This document shows, piece by piece, positions 36,395 to 48,391 of a stretch of DNA of 64,000 nt. How positions within the stretch are numbered: position 1 is the stretch's first letter; each line of letters starts with the position of its first letter. Where the stretch lies: NCBI GenBank assembly GCA_947462335.1, contig OX381714.1:22230618-22294617 (forward strand). The letters run 5' to 3'. The DNA is from Harmothoe impar. Lineage: Eukaryota > Annelida > Polychaeta > Phyllodocida > Polynoidae. Under the pieces are notes generated by a model. That model had not been told where the DNA came from. It was given only the letters and a program-made list of their open reading frames with translations, and did not search any database. A program made the translations under genes and the position numbers.

Positions 36395-36403
36395 TATATA
36401 AGG
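36395..36403 (+). promoter_or_regulatory. TATA box of the PC4-like gene
   Basis: TATATAAGG lies 58 nt upstream of the ATG at 36461. The start has a good Kozak context (caccATGA). Confidence 0.65.
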
Positions 36404-36460
36404 GGTCTGGAAACCTCCATTCACTCACTCATTCTTTTGCTGCTCTCTACAGTCACCACC

Positions 36461-36646
36461 ATGAGCAAAAGACAACACCTAGCGCCGTCCAAGAACAAGA
36501 AGACTACGCGGAACAGCGCTCGTTTAGCGTCAGTGCCTCCTCTTGCTACTGAAAATGAGACTACCGCCGCAGCCGCTTGGTCTTATCACCCTCCCGCTGT
36601 AGCGAGCGCTCGCGGCAGTAGTAGTAGTAGTAGCAGTAGTAGTAGC

Positions 36647-36695
<49 letters not shown>

Positions 36696-37806
36696 CTACT
36701 GGTAGTAGTCGTCGTGCTAGCGACGTTGTTACACTCGCGACGGTACACGTTGCTGCTAAGCGCGCTGCCGCTGCTACTGCCGCCCCGCCTGCTGCGGCTC
36801 CACCACTACATCGACCGACGCCCTCGACGCCGCTCGCGCTGAGAGTGACAGCTATTCGGACACTCAGCCCCTAAACCGAGAAGAAGAGGAGGAGGAGGAG
36901 GAGGAGCAGCAGCAACAGGGTGAGACAGAGAACGACGCTGACGACGAGGCGTACGAACAACCCGAAGGGAAAGGGGTGGGCGGTACGTTTTTCGGCTTCC
37001 CTCTTCGACCTTTCGACCTCACTTCCTCCACTAGTAGCGTCCCGTCCGGTCCGTGGCGACTGCCCTCACCGCCACCTTACGAGGGCGGCGGCGCTTCATC
37101 TTCTACCGCTACACTCAGCACCGACGGCGTGTGGCTGCGCTGTTCCAACAACGAGGCCTCGGATACCACCAGCGCTGACGCTGCTCCTGCTATCGGTTCT
37201 GCTGCTGATTCAGCTCACGCTGATGGTGTTACTCATCCTGCGGGTGTGAAACGTTCTAAGGTGAGTTCCAGAACAACAAGGCCTAGTAAGAAGAGAAAAA
37301 TACAAGAAAAAGAACGAGATGGACGAGAAGAAGCAGAGAAAACCTTCTCCCGTCTTCTCGGGTTAGAGTTCTGCTTAGACGGAGCTTTGACGCTGGAGAT
37401 CTGGGAGGACGTGGCTAGACTGTCTAGGAGGCCGCGCTACACAAAAGACGGCCAGGTGAAAGAGGCGTCTCTGACCAGAAGCAAGCGAGTGCACTTCACG
37501 GCCGACGCGCTGCGCGAGCTAATAGCACGCATCGCCGATATCCGCGCAGTGGTGCGCATACGCGACACAGCGGCCGCGCAAGGAAAACCTAATCACACCC
37601 CCTTGTTCGCAGTGCTGGATGAGGAGGGCGGAGTGTACGCAGCTGTGAGCTACTACAGCGGTAAGAACCTCGTCCACGTGCGCAAGTACGAAGGTCCTGA
37701 CAAAAAACCCACACAGCAGGGAGTGACGCTGTCCGCCAGAGCGCTCAAAGAGTTGGATGACAAAACAGAGATCATTCTGAAATATCTCGGCATAGATTCG
37801 GAATGA
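36461..37806 (+). pseudogene. PC4-like ssDNA-binding protein of the Polinton-like element, split by a frame change
   Basis: Start ATG at 36461 (MSKRQHLAPSKNKK), then a long poly-Ser run from an AGT microsatellite; this frame stops at 36874. A second frame, one base back, is open from about 36760 (acidic poly-Glu stretch at 36870) to the stop at 37806. Counting from 36976 in that frame, residues 103-108 contain an NLS-like SKKRK. Residues 226-260 (YYSGKNLVHVRKY, then PTQQGVTLSARALKEL) match the PC4/p15 coactivator C-terminal pattern. A weaker similar unit lies at residues 129-190 (RVHFTADALRELIARI). PC4 domains bind single-stranded DNA, so it may serve as replication SSB or transcription cofactor for the element. 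A 1-bp deletion, an unannotated splice or -1 frameshifting could explain the break. Confidence 0.55.
36619..36695. repeat. AGT/AGC microsatellite coding polyserine
   Basis: About 25 triplets agt/agc inside the N-terminal part of the PC4-like gene. The minus-strand poly-Thr ORF is a by-product. Confidence 0.95.
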
Positions 37807-37824
37807 GAGACGCTCAACGCTCAG

Positions 37825-37965
37825 GCGCGCACACACACACACACACACACACAGCGTTTGACGTACGCTGTATGAGACAGACAGACGGATACACAGACAG
37901 CAGACAGAAAGATAAATAGATAGATAGATAGACAGATAGATTGATAGATAGATAGATAGTTAGAC
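37825..37965. repeat. CA and GATA microsatellites between PC4-like and polymerase genes
   Basis: (CA)n at about 37829-37852 and (GATA/GACA)n at 37873-37963. No separate TATA box for the polymerase gene was seen in this gap. Confidence 0.9.
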
Positions 37966-37998
37966 GGCTAAGTAGTTGGTAACTGAGTGAAAAAAAAC

Positions 37999-40900
37999 AT
38001 GACACAGTACGTATGCGAAAAGTGTTTCAAAATGTTTAAAAGACCGTACAACCACGAGAGACACGTAGAAAATTGTAGAGTAGTACCTAAGTTTTGCCCT
38101 CTATGCGGCGAAGGCGATTGCCGAAAGATCGCCTGTCGACGCGAATCTCTGGACGGGGTGACCGTCCCTCCGCGCATATGTGCTGTACCGAACGGGGAGG
38201 AAACGTTCACGGCGAATTGGCCTGCAATACAAACGGGCGTCAGGATGCACGGGACTCGCGTGAGTGTAACAAACTTCAGGCTACCAACCGGCGAGTTGAG
38301 TGACGCTGTAGATACTATGCGTCGCATTCACTTGACACAAAGATTCAGATACAAAGTGGGTTTCTCGGTAGGCTTACTCTTACAACACAGAGAAGACAAG
38401 AGCAAACTGCGCTACTTTCACGCCTCCCAGAACAACGCAACTCTCATACAACCGCTCCCTACTATAACTAATTCAGAAACTTTGGAAGAGCTCCTCTCAA
38501 AGATGGAAAACACCGTCGCTTGCGAGGAAGTACGGAAACTTTGCGACGCTGACACCAAGTGGCACGTTCTTTTTCCTACCAATTTGAACATTTGCGTTTA
38601 CATGGGACCGGGGGAATTCCCCATAGGCGGTAGGATCACTCAGGCCGGTCGAGTTGGAAAGAGAAGCGGCGTGTTAGATTTTCCCAACAAGGACAACCTC
38701 TGCATCTTCCACTGCATTTCCTTTCACTTATACAACACCAGCAAGCGCGCTTCAGATTTGTTACGTCAGTTCTGTCCCGCTGCCACACCTGAATCCTTTC
38801 CGGGTCTGAACATCCGCGACTTACCCGCGTTAGAGAACTTGTTTGACGTACAGATAGCGGTTTACACCGCGTCGCGTCAAGTGCCGGGGCGGAAGTTGAG
38901 AAGACGCGTTACTCTGATCAGACCGCCTTCCAGAACTCTGGCCGCCCGAGGTAAAGTCAACCTACACCTGACGGCGAAAGGCGGTTTGCACGTCTCTCTC
39001 GTCACGGACTTCAACGCGTACGCGGGCATATACGAATGTTGCAAGTGTAAGGCGGCGTTCACCACCGAGTTCTTGCTGAAGAGACACAGGAACCAGCTTT
39101 CCTCTTGCCGACAAGTCAAGTTGCGCTACGTAGGTGGCATCTACCAAAATTCGAGAACGATTTTCGAAGCGCTAGCAGACTTCTCCATTTTTCCCCCGAC
39201 GGACATTCCGGAATCTACCCTTACAAGATCGCCTTCGATTTCGAGGCTTTCTTCAGACCGTGCAAAGAACCGTCGACGGAACACGTGTCCCTGCTGTGGG
39301 ATCACGTCCCTTTGTCGGCTAGCGTCGCATCAGACTTTCCGGGGTGGGAGGGGCCCGTCTGCTTCGTCAGAGAATCCGACGCAGATTCCGACCCCTTGTT
39401 GGACCGAGTTTTAAATCACATAAACGAGAACGCCAAAGTCATCGGGGAAGCTGTGCTAGAACTTTACCGACCGACCTTAGCGAAGTTAGATGCGGCGATA
39501 GGTGAAGCTCTCCTGCTGGAGGAGGCGACGTTCACCCCTTCTCCAGGCGGCTTCGCTGCGGCTCAGACCAGACACCCGTTAGTTCAACTGAAGAAGCGTC
39601 TTCTGAGATACATCCGTCAAGCTCCAGTCGTGGGCTTCAACTCGGGGCGTTACGACTTGAACCTGATCAAAATACACCTTCACTCGTTCTTCGCCTCCGG
39701 AGACCGAAGAAACCAAGAATTCAGCGTCATAAAGAGAAGCAATCAATACTTGGCGGTTTACACACAGCACACGGTTTTCTTGGACGTAGTCAACTATTTG
39801 GCACCCGGTTACAACTACGCGACCTATTTGCGAGCTTTCACCAGGAACGAAGAGAAAGGTCACTTTCCTTACGAATGGATGACGTCTACCAGGAAATTGG
39901 CAAACAGAACGCTGCCACCGAGATCGGCTTTCGACAGCGAGCTGACGGGCGTCAAAATGTCCGAATCCGACTACGCCGCATGTCAGAAAGTTTGGTCCGA
40001 CGAGAAGATGCAAACTATGGAAGACTACTTGATCCACTACAACAACAAAGACGTCAAACCTTTCATAGAAGCTCTGAAAAATCACGCTAAATTTTTCCAA
40101 GATCGCGGCATTGACATGTTGAAAGACGGAGTTTCTCTCGCCGGTTTGACTTTACGGTTCCTCTTCCAAAACCGAGAAGACGCGTTCACAACGTTCCCCC
40201 AGTTCGACGCCGTCCTCCACGCTCTGATCAAAGAAAATCTAGTCGGCGGTCCTTCCATCATCTTCCATAGATTTCACGAGAAGGGCACCACGCGGATAAG
40301 GGAGCACAAGTACGGCGAAGAAGCGAGACCGTGCCAACACATCCTAGGACTAGACGCTAACTCTCTGTACTTGCGCTGCATGAGCGAAGCGCACTGCACG
40401 GGCTATTACGCGGTGAGACGGCCCGAGACCGAGTTCAAGCCCGAAATTAGGCAAAGAAACTCTCACAGCGCTTTGGAGTGGTTACGCTTCGTAGAGCACG
40501 ACCGCGACGTGAAACTGCGCCACGCTTTGAACGGCGGCGAGATGGTTGTAGGCTGTCGGAGAATTCGCGTGGACGGGTTTCACGCGGCCTCTAATACGGT
40601 TTTCCAGTTTCACGGGTGTTGGTTCCACGCTCACGAGTGCATACCGTCGCACCGATATCAGTGCGCTTCACTGAGAGAGGAGAGACGCGACAGAACGACC
40701 AGAGTAAGCGCTTACTTGAAAGCGCTAGGTCACAAGCTGGTCGTCGTGTGGGAGTGCGAATGGCGAGAGATGAAGCGTCGAGATGAGCGGGTCAAGGCCT
40801 CCCAACAACGCTGGAAGGTTGACGCTTTGAAAGTGTCTCGAAACGCGATGAGCGAGAGCGACATCCTTTCCGCTGTGAAAGAGGAGAAAATGTTCGGTTT

Positions 40901-42185
40901 AGTTCAAGTGGACATCACTACGCCGCCTCACCTACGAGACTACTTCGAAGAAATGACCCCCGTTTTCAAGAACGCGACCGTTTCAAAATCGGACATAGGA
41001 CCTCACATGTCAGACTTTGCGCAGGAAGAAAAGCTGTTGAACACGCCTCAGAGATGTCTGATAGGGAGTTACCACGGAAAAAATATTCTCTTGGGAACGC
41101 CGCTTCTCAAGTGGTATTTAGAGCACGGTTTGATAGTCACCAAAGTGCAGCTGGTGGTAGAATACCTACCTAAACGCTCCTTTGCCGGTTTCGCGGACGA
41201 AGTAACGGCGGCGCGAAGACGTGGCGACGTGAACGAGAACGAGAAAATTCTGTCAGACTGTTACAAGTTAATGGGAAACGCTACGTACGGTAAAACAATC
41301 TGCAACAAAGAAAAACACACAGCGGTGAGATACACCGACAGTCGGAAGTTCGAACTATTGGCCAATTCATGGCGCTTCAAAAAGGCGTCCGAGTTGAGTT
41401 CCGATCTGTTTGAAGTCGAACTACAACCGAAAACAGTCAACAACAACCTCCCTATTCAAATAGGGTTCATGGTATACCAGTACGCGAAGTTGAAAATGTT
41501 AGAGTTCACATACGACTTCTTGGATAGATTCGTCGATCGGCGCGATTATGCCCTTTGTCAAATGGACACCGACAGTCTTTACATGGCTCTCAGCGGTGAC
41601 ACGTTGGATGACCTAGTCAAACCTCGCCTGAGAGAGACGTACTTCAGAGAGAAACGAAAGTGGCTTCCGACAGCGGTGTGCGACGATCACTTAGAGCTTT
41701 TCGTGAAGACAAAAACGGAAAGAGTGCGAGAATGGTGTCCGCCGCCCGGCGGATGTTGTGAGAGACGGTACCTTCACGATCTGAGAACTTCGGGGCTTAT
41801 GAAAGCGGAGTGGGAAGGTGACGGGATCCTAAGTCTCAACCCTAAGACTTACATTTGCTACGATCGAGTCAGCGACACCGGTGAAAGAAAATCCAAAAAA
41901 TGGAGTGCAAAAGGCGTACAGAAGAAACAAAACCCTCAGGAACCAGACGACTTCTTGGATGTTCTTCGCCAACGAAAAACTCTCATTGCTGTAAATAGAA
42001 ACTTCAAAGTGGTGCGAAACAAAATGGTCACCTACACCATAGAGAAAGACGGCGTGCGCTACTTGTATTATAAGCGTCGCGTGCATTCTGACAACGAGTC
42101 CTTTAGAGATATGAAAAAAAAAAAAATAAGCGTGTGCATCTTTTCAAAAATAGAGTGTTTATCAAGATTGAAAAAAAAGAAATAA
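37999..42185 (+). pseudogene. Protein-primed DNA polymerase type B with zinc-finger and OTU-like N-terminus, split by a frame change
   Basis: Frame one (ATG 37999 to stop 39414): zinc finger C6-C9-H19-H22-C26; an OTU-like cysteine-protease pattern with D232-N-x-C235 and H331 (KGGLHVSLVTD); second Cys/His finger C347, C350, H363, C370. Frame two (open to 42185) holds ExoI FDFEAFF (39237 on), ExoII VGFNSGRYDLN (about 39630), ExoIII YNNKDV (about 40040), Pol A LGLDANSLYL (about 40345), Pol B KLMGNATYGKT (about 41266), Pol C MDTDSLY (about 41563) and KKWSAKGVQKK (about 41898). Exonuclease and polymerase residues are all present. The polymerase would copy the linear element from a protein primer at the TIR ends. 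The two frames overlap at 39105-39414; the likely switch is at TTTTTCCCCC (39188-39197). The ATG at 39105 is not a true start. AATAAA follows at 42182. Confidence 0.85.
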
Positions 42186-42205
42186 AAAAAATAAAATAAA
42201 ATATT
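42182..42205 (+). terminator. Polyadenylation signal cluster of the polymerase gene
   Basis: Repeated AATAAA/AATAAAA words directly after the stop codon, just inside the right TIR. Confidence 0.65.
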
Positions 42206-42720
42206 GTTGTGTTTTTATTTTCATACGTCTTCTTTTACTAGTAAGTCGCGCAGTCTCTTAAAGCGTCACTCATGTGACGACGTCGCTTCCAGTCACGTGA
42301 TCCTAAAGACCCTCACTTCCTAAACAAAAAACTTCTTCTTCCGCTCACGTGATCCTCAATGAGGTCACTCACTTCCGGTCGGCCATTAGGTCATGTGACG
42401 TCACTTCCGCTCACGTGACTCATCAGGTCACTTCCGGTCACGTGATCCTAAATTAGGTCATATGACGTCACTTCCGGTCCCCTAAGTAGGTCAGTAGGTT
42501 ACCCAGAATGCACCACTAATCCCCTAAGTAGGTCACTTCCGGTCACGTGACCAAATGGTGGCCTCTGATTGGCTGCAGGGTTACCCAGAATGCACCACTA
42601 ATCCCCTAAGTAGGTCACTTCCTGTCACGTGACCAAATGGAGGCCTCTGATTGGCTGCATGTCGATTGAGTAATAAACAGTACTTAACTATAGTCCCGTT
42701 CCGATACATACTATACTACT
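42206..42720. repeat. Right terminal inverted repeat
   Basis: Inverse of the left TIR, ending at CATACTATACTACT. It carries the inverted E-box/ETS/CRE array and a local duplication: 'gggttacccagaatgcacca' type text occurs near 42497 and again near 42580. Confidence 0.9.
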
Positions 42721-43380
42721 GGTGTTGTTACCGTTTTTTGGGGTGATGAATGAGCAGTATTTCCCCTTTCTATTGCTTTTAATATTGAGCTTATTTGAGA
42801 GCATGTGTCTTATACGACTAATTCAATTAAGTAGTTAACTATATTTAGATGGGGTCTGATGAATCGTTATACTCCAGCCAAGGGGATTTATTTGCATTGA
42901 CATATATAGCAGATAAGAATGTCACATCAGCGGCGTGGTTGCTCAGTAGAAAAATCTATCCACTGATTACATTGCGAAAGAGCCTACATATTTAGGCATC
43001 TCTTCATGGTTGCTTTACTTCTACACATGCATTAGCAGGGACATGCAGTTCATGTGCCGTGATCTTCATTAGCATAATAGAAAGGTTAAGATTGGGAAAC
43101 GTGCACATGTATGATGTAAGGCAGCGGCAATGGCTATAAGCACAGGTTCCAGTATAGAGGTGAGTAGGGTAAAGACCCTCAATGAGAGCTGATTAGACAG
43201 TGATGTAATCATTTGTTAAGTAATTCCTACTTAGTGTAGGTGCTCACATACCTATTGGTTACTGAATTTACATGATAAATCTAAATCTTCATTGATTTTA
43301 ATGCGTATTCAGCCTTCAGGCCATTGCATACATTAACAGCCATGTATCCACAACTTCTAATGACTAGATATTTTAAGTAC
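42721..43380. repeat. Block A, right part, after the insertion
   Basis: Resembles 55300-55600 of block C ('agtatttcccctttctatt', 'catgcattagcagggacatg'). Together with 33265-33539 it shows that the Polinton-like element entered a sequence still uninterrupted in block C. No gene. Confidence 0.75.
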
Positions 43381-45687
43381 CGTGGTAAACACAATCTCTA
43401 GATACAAAAACAATGCAATTCCTGGCATTTTGGAACCCAAATTATAAGAATTACGTATGTTGAACTATTGCTACTAAAACCTATCCATGAGGAAAATAAT
43501 CCTTACTCACCGTAATCACAGCTGCCTTTTCCTGACCATCTTTCTGAGAAACGAATGCCACTAAGAGGAGGGAGCAAGTGTCATTGCCGCAGAGTTTTAT
43601 TCTTTGTCAGACTTATTACCACAAGACATTCTGCTCTACCTGCTTGGCTCCTACCCAAACACATTGTGTGTTACAGGTAATACCACAAGTGGTGATTGGT
43701 CTGTCAGCACCGTGGCCTCCCGCTACATACAGGCTTGCAGGACTATGGTACCAAAGTTATCACACAGTCGATTGATTGAAAAAACACATAATGTATTGTA
43801 ATCATATCATTATGGACTCTTGTCTTCAACATAGGAGCTTCACTACTATTCCCCTGTAGAGGTTATACCAGATGCCATAACAATAATTATTAATCAGCAA
43901 ACTAGATCATAAGAGGATCTCTTGAGACATCTTATGATTCTATTTAATCCCTCAAGGCATTAACATATTCAGATTATTGCTGCATCATATAACGAACAGC
44001 CCCACTTTCCGTGACCTGAGATCATTCCAGAAGACTCCAACTCAAATTCAGTACATTGTTCAAGAACTCTGGCCAAGCATCACACTTACCCACACACCAG
44101 AAACACACATCTGACAGCCCTTGCTTTGCATATTTTACTATAGTGATTCTATCAAATCAATATCTATGGATACATTGCAACATACATCACTGCAGTTTAA
44201 TTGTTCACACATCTGTATGACCAATGAGAAACCTGGGTTATTGCACCCAACCTCCCTAAATATGTAGGCTGCAGGTGGGCCACTACACACAGACAATGAT
44301 TATACTGATAGTTCCAACCCTGAGAGGTGCTGCCCTATAAAGATCATCAAAAGGCTTCCGCACTAAACCCAACACCAGATGAAAAGGCCCCCTCCAGCCC
44401 CACTACCTATGCATTGTCTGTTTATGGCAGTAGACTATGAAGGACTAGGTACTGTCAGGACTCTTACTTACCACGAGGTACCACAAGGACATTTACCTAG
44501 TTTTGACAGGTGTATATGCAAGACTAGTTACCATCAGGACCCTTAATTAATTGGGTCTGGGCAGGACCATCCCATGTGAACCGCTACAGCTACTACTTGC
44601 TGCATGTGAGCGGCAGCTATGGGTGACTAAGTATGACATTGCTCTTTGCTCTTTTGCTACCTCTAATTGAGTGCATGTTACACCTAATACATCATGATCC
44701 TCTTACACCATGCCCTATTCATACCCATACCAGTCTGTTCCATATGTGTGCACTGTACACTAAGAAAGACCATACTGATTTTTGTCCTCGTATTAATACA
44801 TCATATAACCCTACTGACGATTGATTGGTCCTCCTTTGTCAGATTGCTTAAGGTACAATAGGCACTGCCAGATTGTGTGAGGTAAATAAGCAGATGTTGC
44901 TGTTAGATTGTGTGAGGTAAATAAGCATATGTTGCTGTCAGAGTGTGTGAGGTATATAAACGGATGTCAGAATGTGTAAGGGAAATAGTCAATGCTGTCA
45001 GCACTCATAGCTAACAGTGTGGTGATGGCTACACATCACTTACAGGACACTCTATATTAAAAAGTGAGAAGTGTACATGCCTCCAGGCCAGACATATCTA
45101 GCTCCTATGAGAGTTCATGACAGCACAATCAATAAACTTTAATGAAGGCTGAATACAGATCAGCAAAAAATATATGTAGCCCTTAAAGGACTGCCTGATG
45201 TCATCATGGAATCCTACACTGCATTAGTACATCATGTTAAACCTCTTGGCTGAGCATAATGCATTTATCCAGAACTATAAAACTGCTGGCAAAGGTGTTA
45301 TTCTGCTCTTAAAGGATTGTGAATATGCTCAACCCTTCGAGGGCCTCGTACTGCTTTCATGCATGATACCTTTGTCATTATAAATGTAGCATGGGCGCCT
45401 AACTCACCTAGGCTATATATTTGCATCATGCTGACCTATTGAATGATGCACCTGAAAGTCATGAGATACAGACACACCACTCAGACTGTGACATCTGCTG
45501 AAGGTGTTACATAGTGTAGAAAGTAGGAGCCAGTCAGTAAAACGTACCTTGGTTGATATATCTCATATCTGCTGTCACCACACCAAGTGTACTTAAGGTG
45601 CTCAGTATGTACAAGTAGAGCTAACACTCTGATGGATATGAGCTGGAGCTAACCTACAATATGTTAACATTGCCAGTATACAGATAA

Positions 45688-47973
45688 TAAGTGCTTCAAA
45701 TGCTGAATTACCAAAGGGGGTACATCTAAAAGTGAAGCCTACTCTTTTAAGTGTTTTATTGGATCTAATTGGTTTTACAACCAAAATCGCGCTCAGGCAT
45801 GTTGCCCTTCCACCATGCCACCAGCATGGCGGATGATTGAATTTTATTTATGAAACATACTAGTTAATCCTTTTTGTAGCAAGTCTGAATTTCCAATTGG
45901 TCTCCATAAAAGAAGAAGAAGGTCTGAGATAATTTCATCTGGATATGACCAGTTTCAGCAACTAAAATGTAAACCTTATATAAATGTTATCTATTTCAAA
46001 TGGGTGCAACTTAGTTTAAACAGTTATCTTAATCATGACAAAACGATTGTTAAACAAGCGGGTTTTACGATTGGAATGGATTAATGTGTAGGTTAAGTAT
46101 CTTATAACTTGCAGGATTGATGGATTGTATATATGTATGCTGCTCATTGAGTGCACTTTCATCACTGTTTGATTGCAGGACATAAACATGTCACAAAAAG
46201 TAGTAATAACTGAATAGTTATTGCCTTGTTTATGTAATACAATCTGCAATACCGCTCCCTGATACGTTCAAACCAATATGCAGCCACTTGATGTGACCAA
46301 TACTTACAGAATGGTTGTGTATGATAGCGGCTTTATGTGGGGATTGTAGTGGATGTGGTGTGCTTATTGCATGGATTACTAGGGGAAAAAAATGTGTGTG
46401 ATCTGTTGTTGTGAGGCTGTCGATGCTACTAGGTCAGAATCCTGATATTGCTGCAGCATCTGGCTGCATGTTAGGGAAAGATTACTGTGAGTCATTACCA
46501 AATAGTTGAAACCTTTTTACCCATAGACAATAAAAGTGCTTCAAGGCATGGCTTGACAATAAATAGAGGAAGAGCTTCCTCCTGGGTTGAATGGGTTGAA
46601 TGTATAGCCTGCCCTCCGGGGAGAGGGGAGGATGGTGTAGACTAGGTTCTTTTATCTAATCAGGTTACTTTTGGGTTTAATGGCCAAAACGTTCCGTACA
46701 AACATTGTTATTTCCAGAACTCGGCCTTGCATTCAAATTAAATGGCACTGACTTGGCCTCATAGTATAAAAGTATTCTCTTGTTGTTTTATGGTGGTTCT
46801 TTTATTTTTGAAATATATTTCTCATGTTCTTAAGTGCTTCAAATGCTGAATTACCAAAGGGGGTACATCTAAAAGTGAAGCCTACTCTTTTAAGTGTTTT
46901 ATTGGATCTAATTGGTTTTACAACCAAAATCGCGCTCAGGCATGTTGCCCTTCCACCATGCCACCAGCATGGCGGATGATTGAATTTTATTTATGAAACA
47001 TACTAGTTAATCCTTTTTGTAGCAAGTCTGAATTTCCAATTGGTCTCCATAAAAGAAGAAGAAGGTCTGAGATAATTTCATCTGGATATGACCAGTTTCA
47101 GCAACTAAAATGTAAACCTTATATAAATGTTATCTATTTCAAATGGGTGCAACTTAGTTTAAACAGTTATCTTAATCATGACAAAACGATTGTTAAACAA
47201 GCGGGTTTTACGATTGGAATGGATTAATGTGTAGGTTAAGTATCTTATAACTTGCAGGATTGATGGATTGTATATATGTATGCTGCTCATTGAGTGCACT
47301 TTCATCACTGTTTGATTGCAGGACATAAACATGTCACAAAAAGTAGTAATAACTGAATAGTTATTGCCTTGTTTATGTAATACAATCTGCAATACCGCTC
47401 CCTGATACGTTCAAACCAATATGCAGCCACTTGATGTGACCAATACTTACAGAATGGTTGTGTATGATAGCGGCTTTATGTGGGGATTGTAGTGGATGTG
47501 GTGTGCTTATTGCATGGATTACTAGGGGAAAAAAATGTGTGTGATCTGTTGTTGTGAGGCTGTCGATGCTACTAGGTCAGAATCCTGATATTGCTGCAGC
47601 ATCTGGCTGCATGTTAGGGAAAGATTACTGTGAGTCATTACCAAATAGTTGAAACCTTTTTACCCATAGACAATAAAAGTGCTTCAAGGCATGGCTTGAC
47701 AATAAATAGAGGAAGAGCTTCCTCCTGGGTTGAATGGGTTGAATGTATAGCCTGCCCTCCGGGGAGAGGGGAGGATGGTGTAGACTAGGTTCTTTTATCT
47801 AATCAGGTTACTTTTGGGTTTAATGGCCAAAACGTTCCGTACAAACATTGTTATTTCCAGAACTCGGCCTTGCATTCAAATTAAATGGCACTGACTTGGC
47901 CTCATAGTATAAAAGTATTCTCTTGTTGTTTTATGGTGGTTCTTTTATTTTTGAAATATATTTCTCATGTTCT
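45688..47973. repeat. 1,143-bp tandem duplication, two apparently identical copies
   Basis: 45688-46830 and 46831-47973 both start 'taagtgcttcaaatgctgaa' and end 'tatatttctcatgttct'. No difference was noticed on reading. Either a very recent duplication or an assembly duplication. Confidence 0.95.
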
Positions 47974-48231
47974 GAGCTAGAAATTGGTTTATATTAGCTT
48001 TAATTATAAGCACCATGTTTAGTGGTATTGAAAAAATAGTCTATGCCAAGACCTACATGGGTTCCAGCTGATATCATGCTACTACCCTTATATTGATGTT
48101 AAATAAGGAGAAATCCCTCAATGTGAGCAGATTCCAGCTTCATGATACTGAAGAGGCCTCATCAGTTGCCGTCCCAGAACAGCCTCACTCCACTGTCAGG
48201 TCACATGGAGGTCACGTGATGCTGCCCCCAG

Positions 48232-48391
48232 GGCCCGACCAAGACCCTGTACTACCGGGATGGATGCGTGATGGAAGAGACAGAGGAGGAGACCTGGGTG
48301 GTGCCCAGGGAGTTGTGTGTGGGTGTCTGTCTGCCAAGACACTCTTCTCTCTCCCCACCCACAAGACTGCTTGTATTCGTTCTACAACTAG
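48232..48391 (+). other. Possible exon of unknown protein (block B)
   Basis: Between an AG (48230-48231) and a GTAAGG donor (48392) one frame is open and contains GCVMEETEEETWVVPREL followed by CVGV. The block C copy has a stop right after PRE (about 54119). It is not recognised; the PRExC pattern is only faintly reminiscent of cystine-knot growth factors. Could be chance. Confidence 0.2.

Larger units (their letters stand above)
33540..42720. mobile_element. Polinton-like element: DNA polymerase B, PC4-like protein and death-domain protein, no capsid or integrase
   Basis: The 9,181-bp element begins AGTAGTATAGTATGTATCGG and ends with the exact inverse, with GGTGTT on both sides. It holds three gene units: a leftward double-death-domain gene next to the left TIR, and rightward PC4-like and protein-primed polymerase genes, the last ending next to the right TIR. 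Known Polintons are typically 15-20 kb or more and carry a retroviral-type integrase, an FtsK/HerA-like ATPase, a protease and capsid genes; none of these was found in the six frames here. The flanks continue block A, and block C lacks the element. It may be a non-autonomous derivative mobilised in trans or a distinct lineage. Single frame changes in two genes make present activity doubtful. Confidence 0.85.

Noticed and set aside
36530..36748. Poly-Thr ORF on the minus strand
   Set aside because: Complement of the AGT polyserine microsatellite of the PC4-like gene.
39105..39183. ATG at 39105 as the true start of the polymerase
   Set aside because: The N-terminal zinc-finger and OTU-like parts lie upstream in the other frame, and the first 26 codons from this ATG are out-of-frame text of that region.
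39188..39197. TTTTTCCCCC as a canonical -1 ribosomal slippery site
   Set aside because: In the upstream frame it does not fit X-XXY-YYZ; a one-base deletion in a homopolymer junction is at least as likely.
45602..45784. 60-codon ORF conserved between blocks B and C
   Set aside because: Similarity is explained by the segmental duplication of the DNA; no domain, and no evidence of coding constraint.
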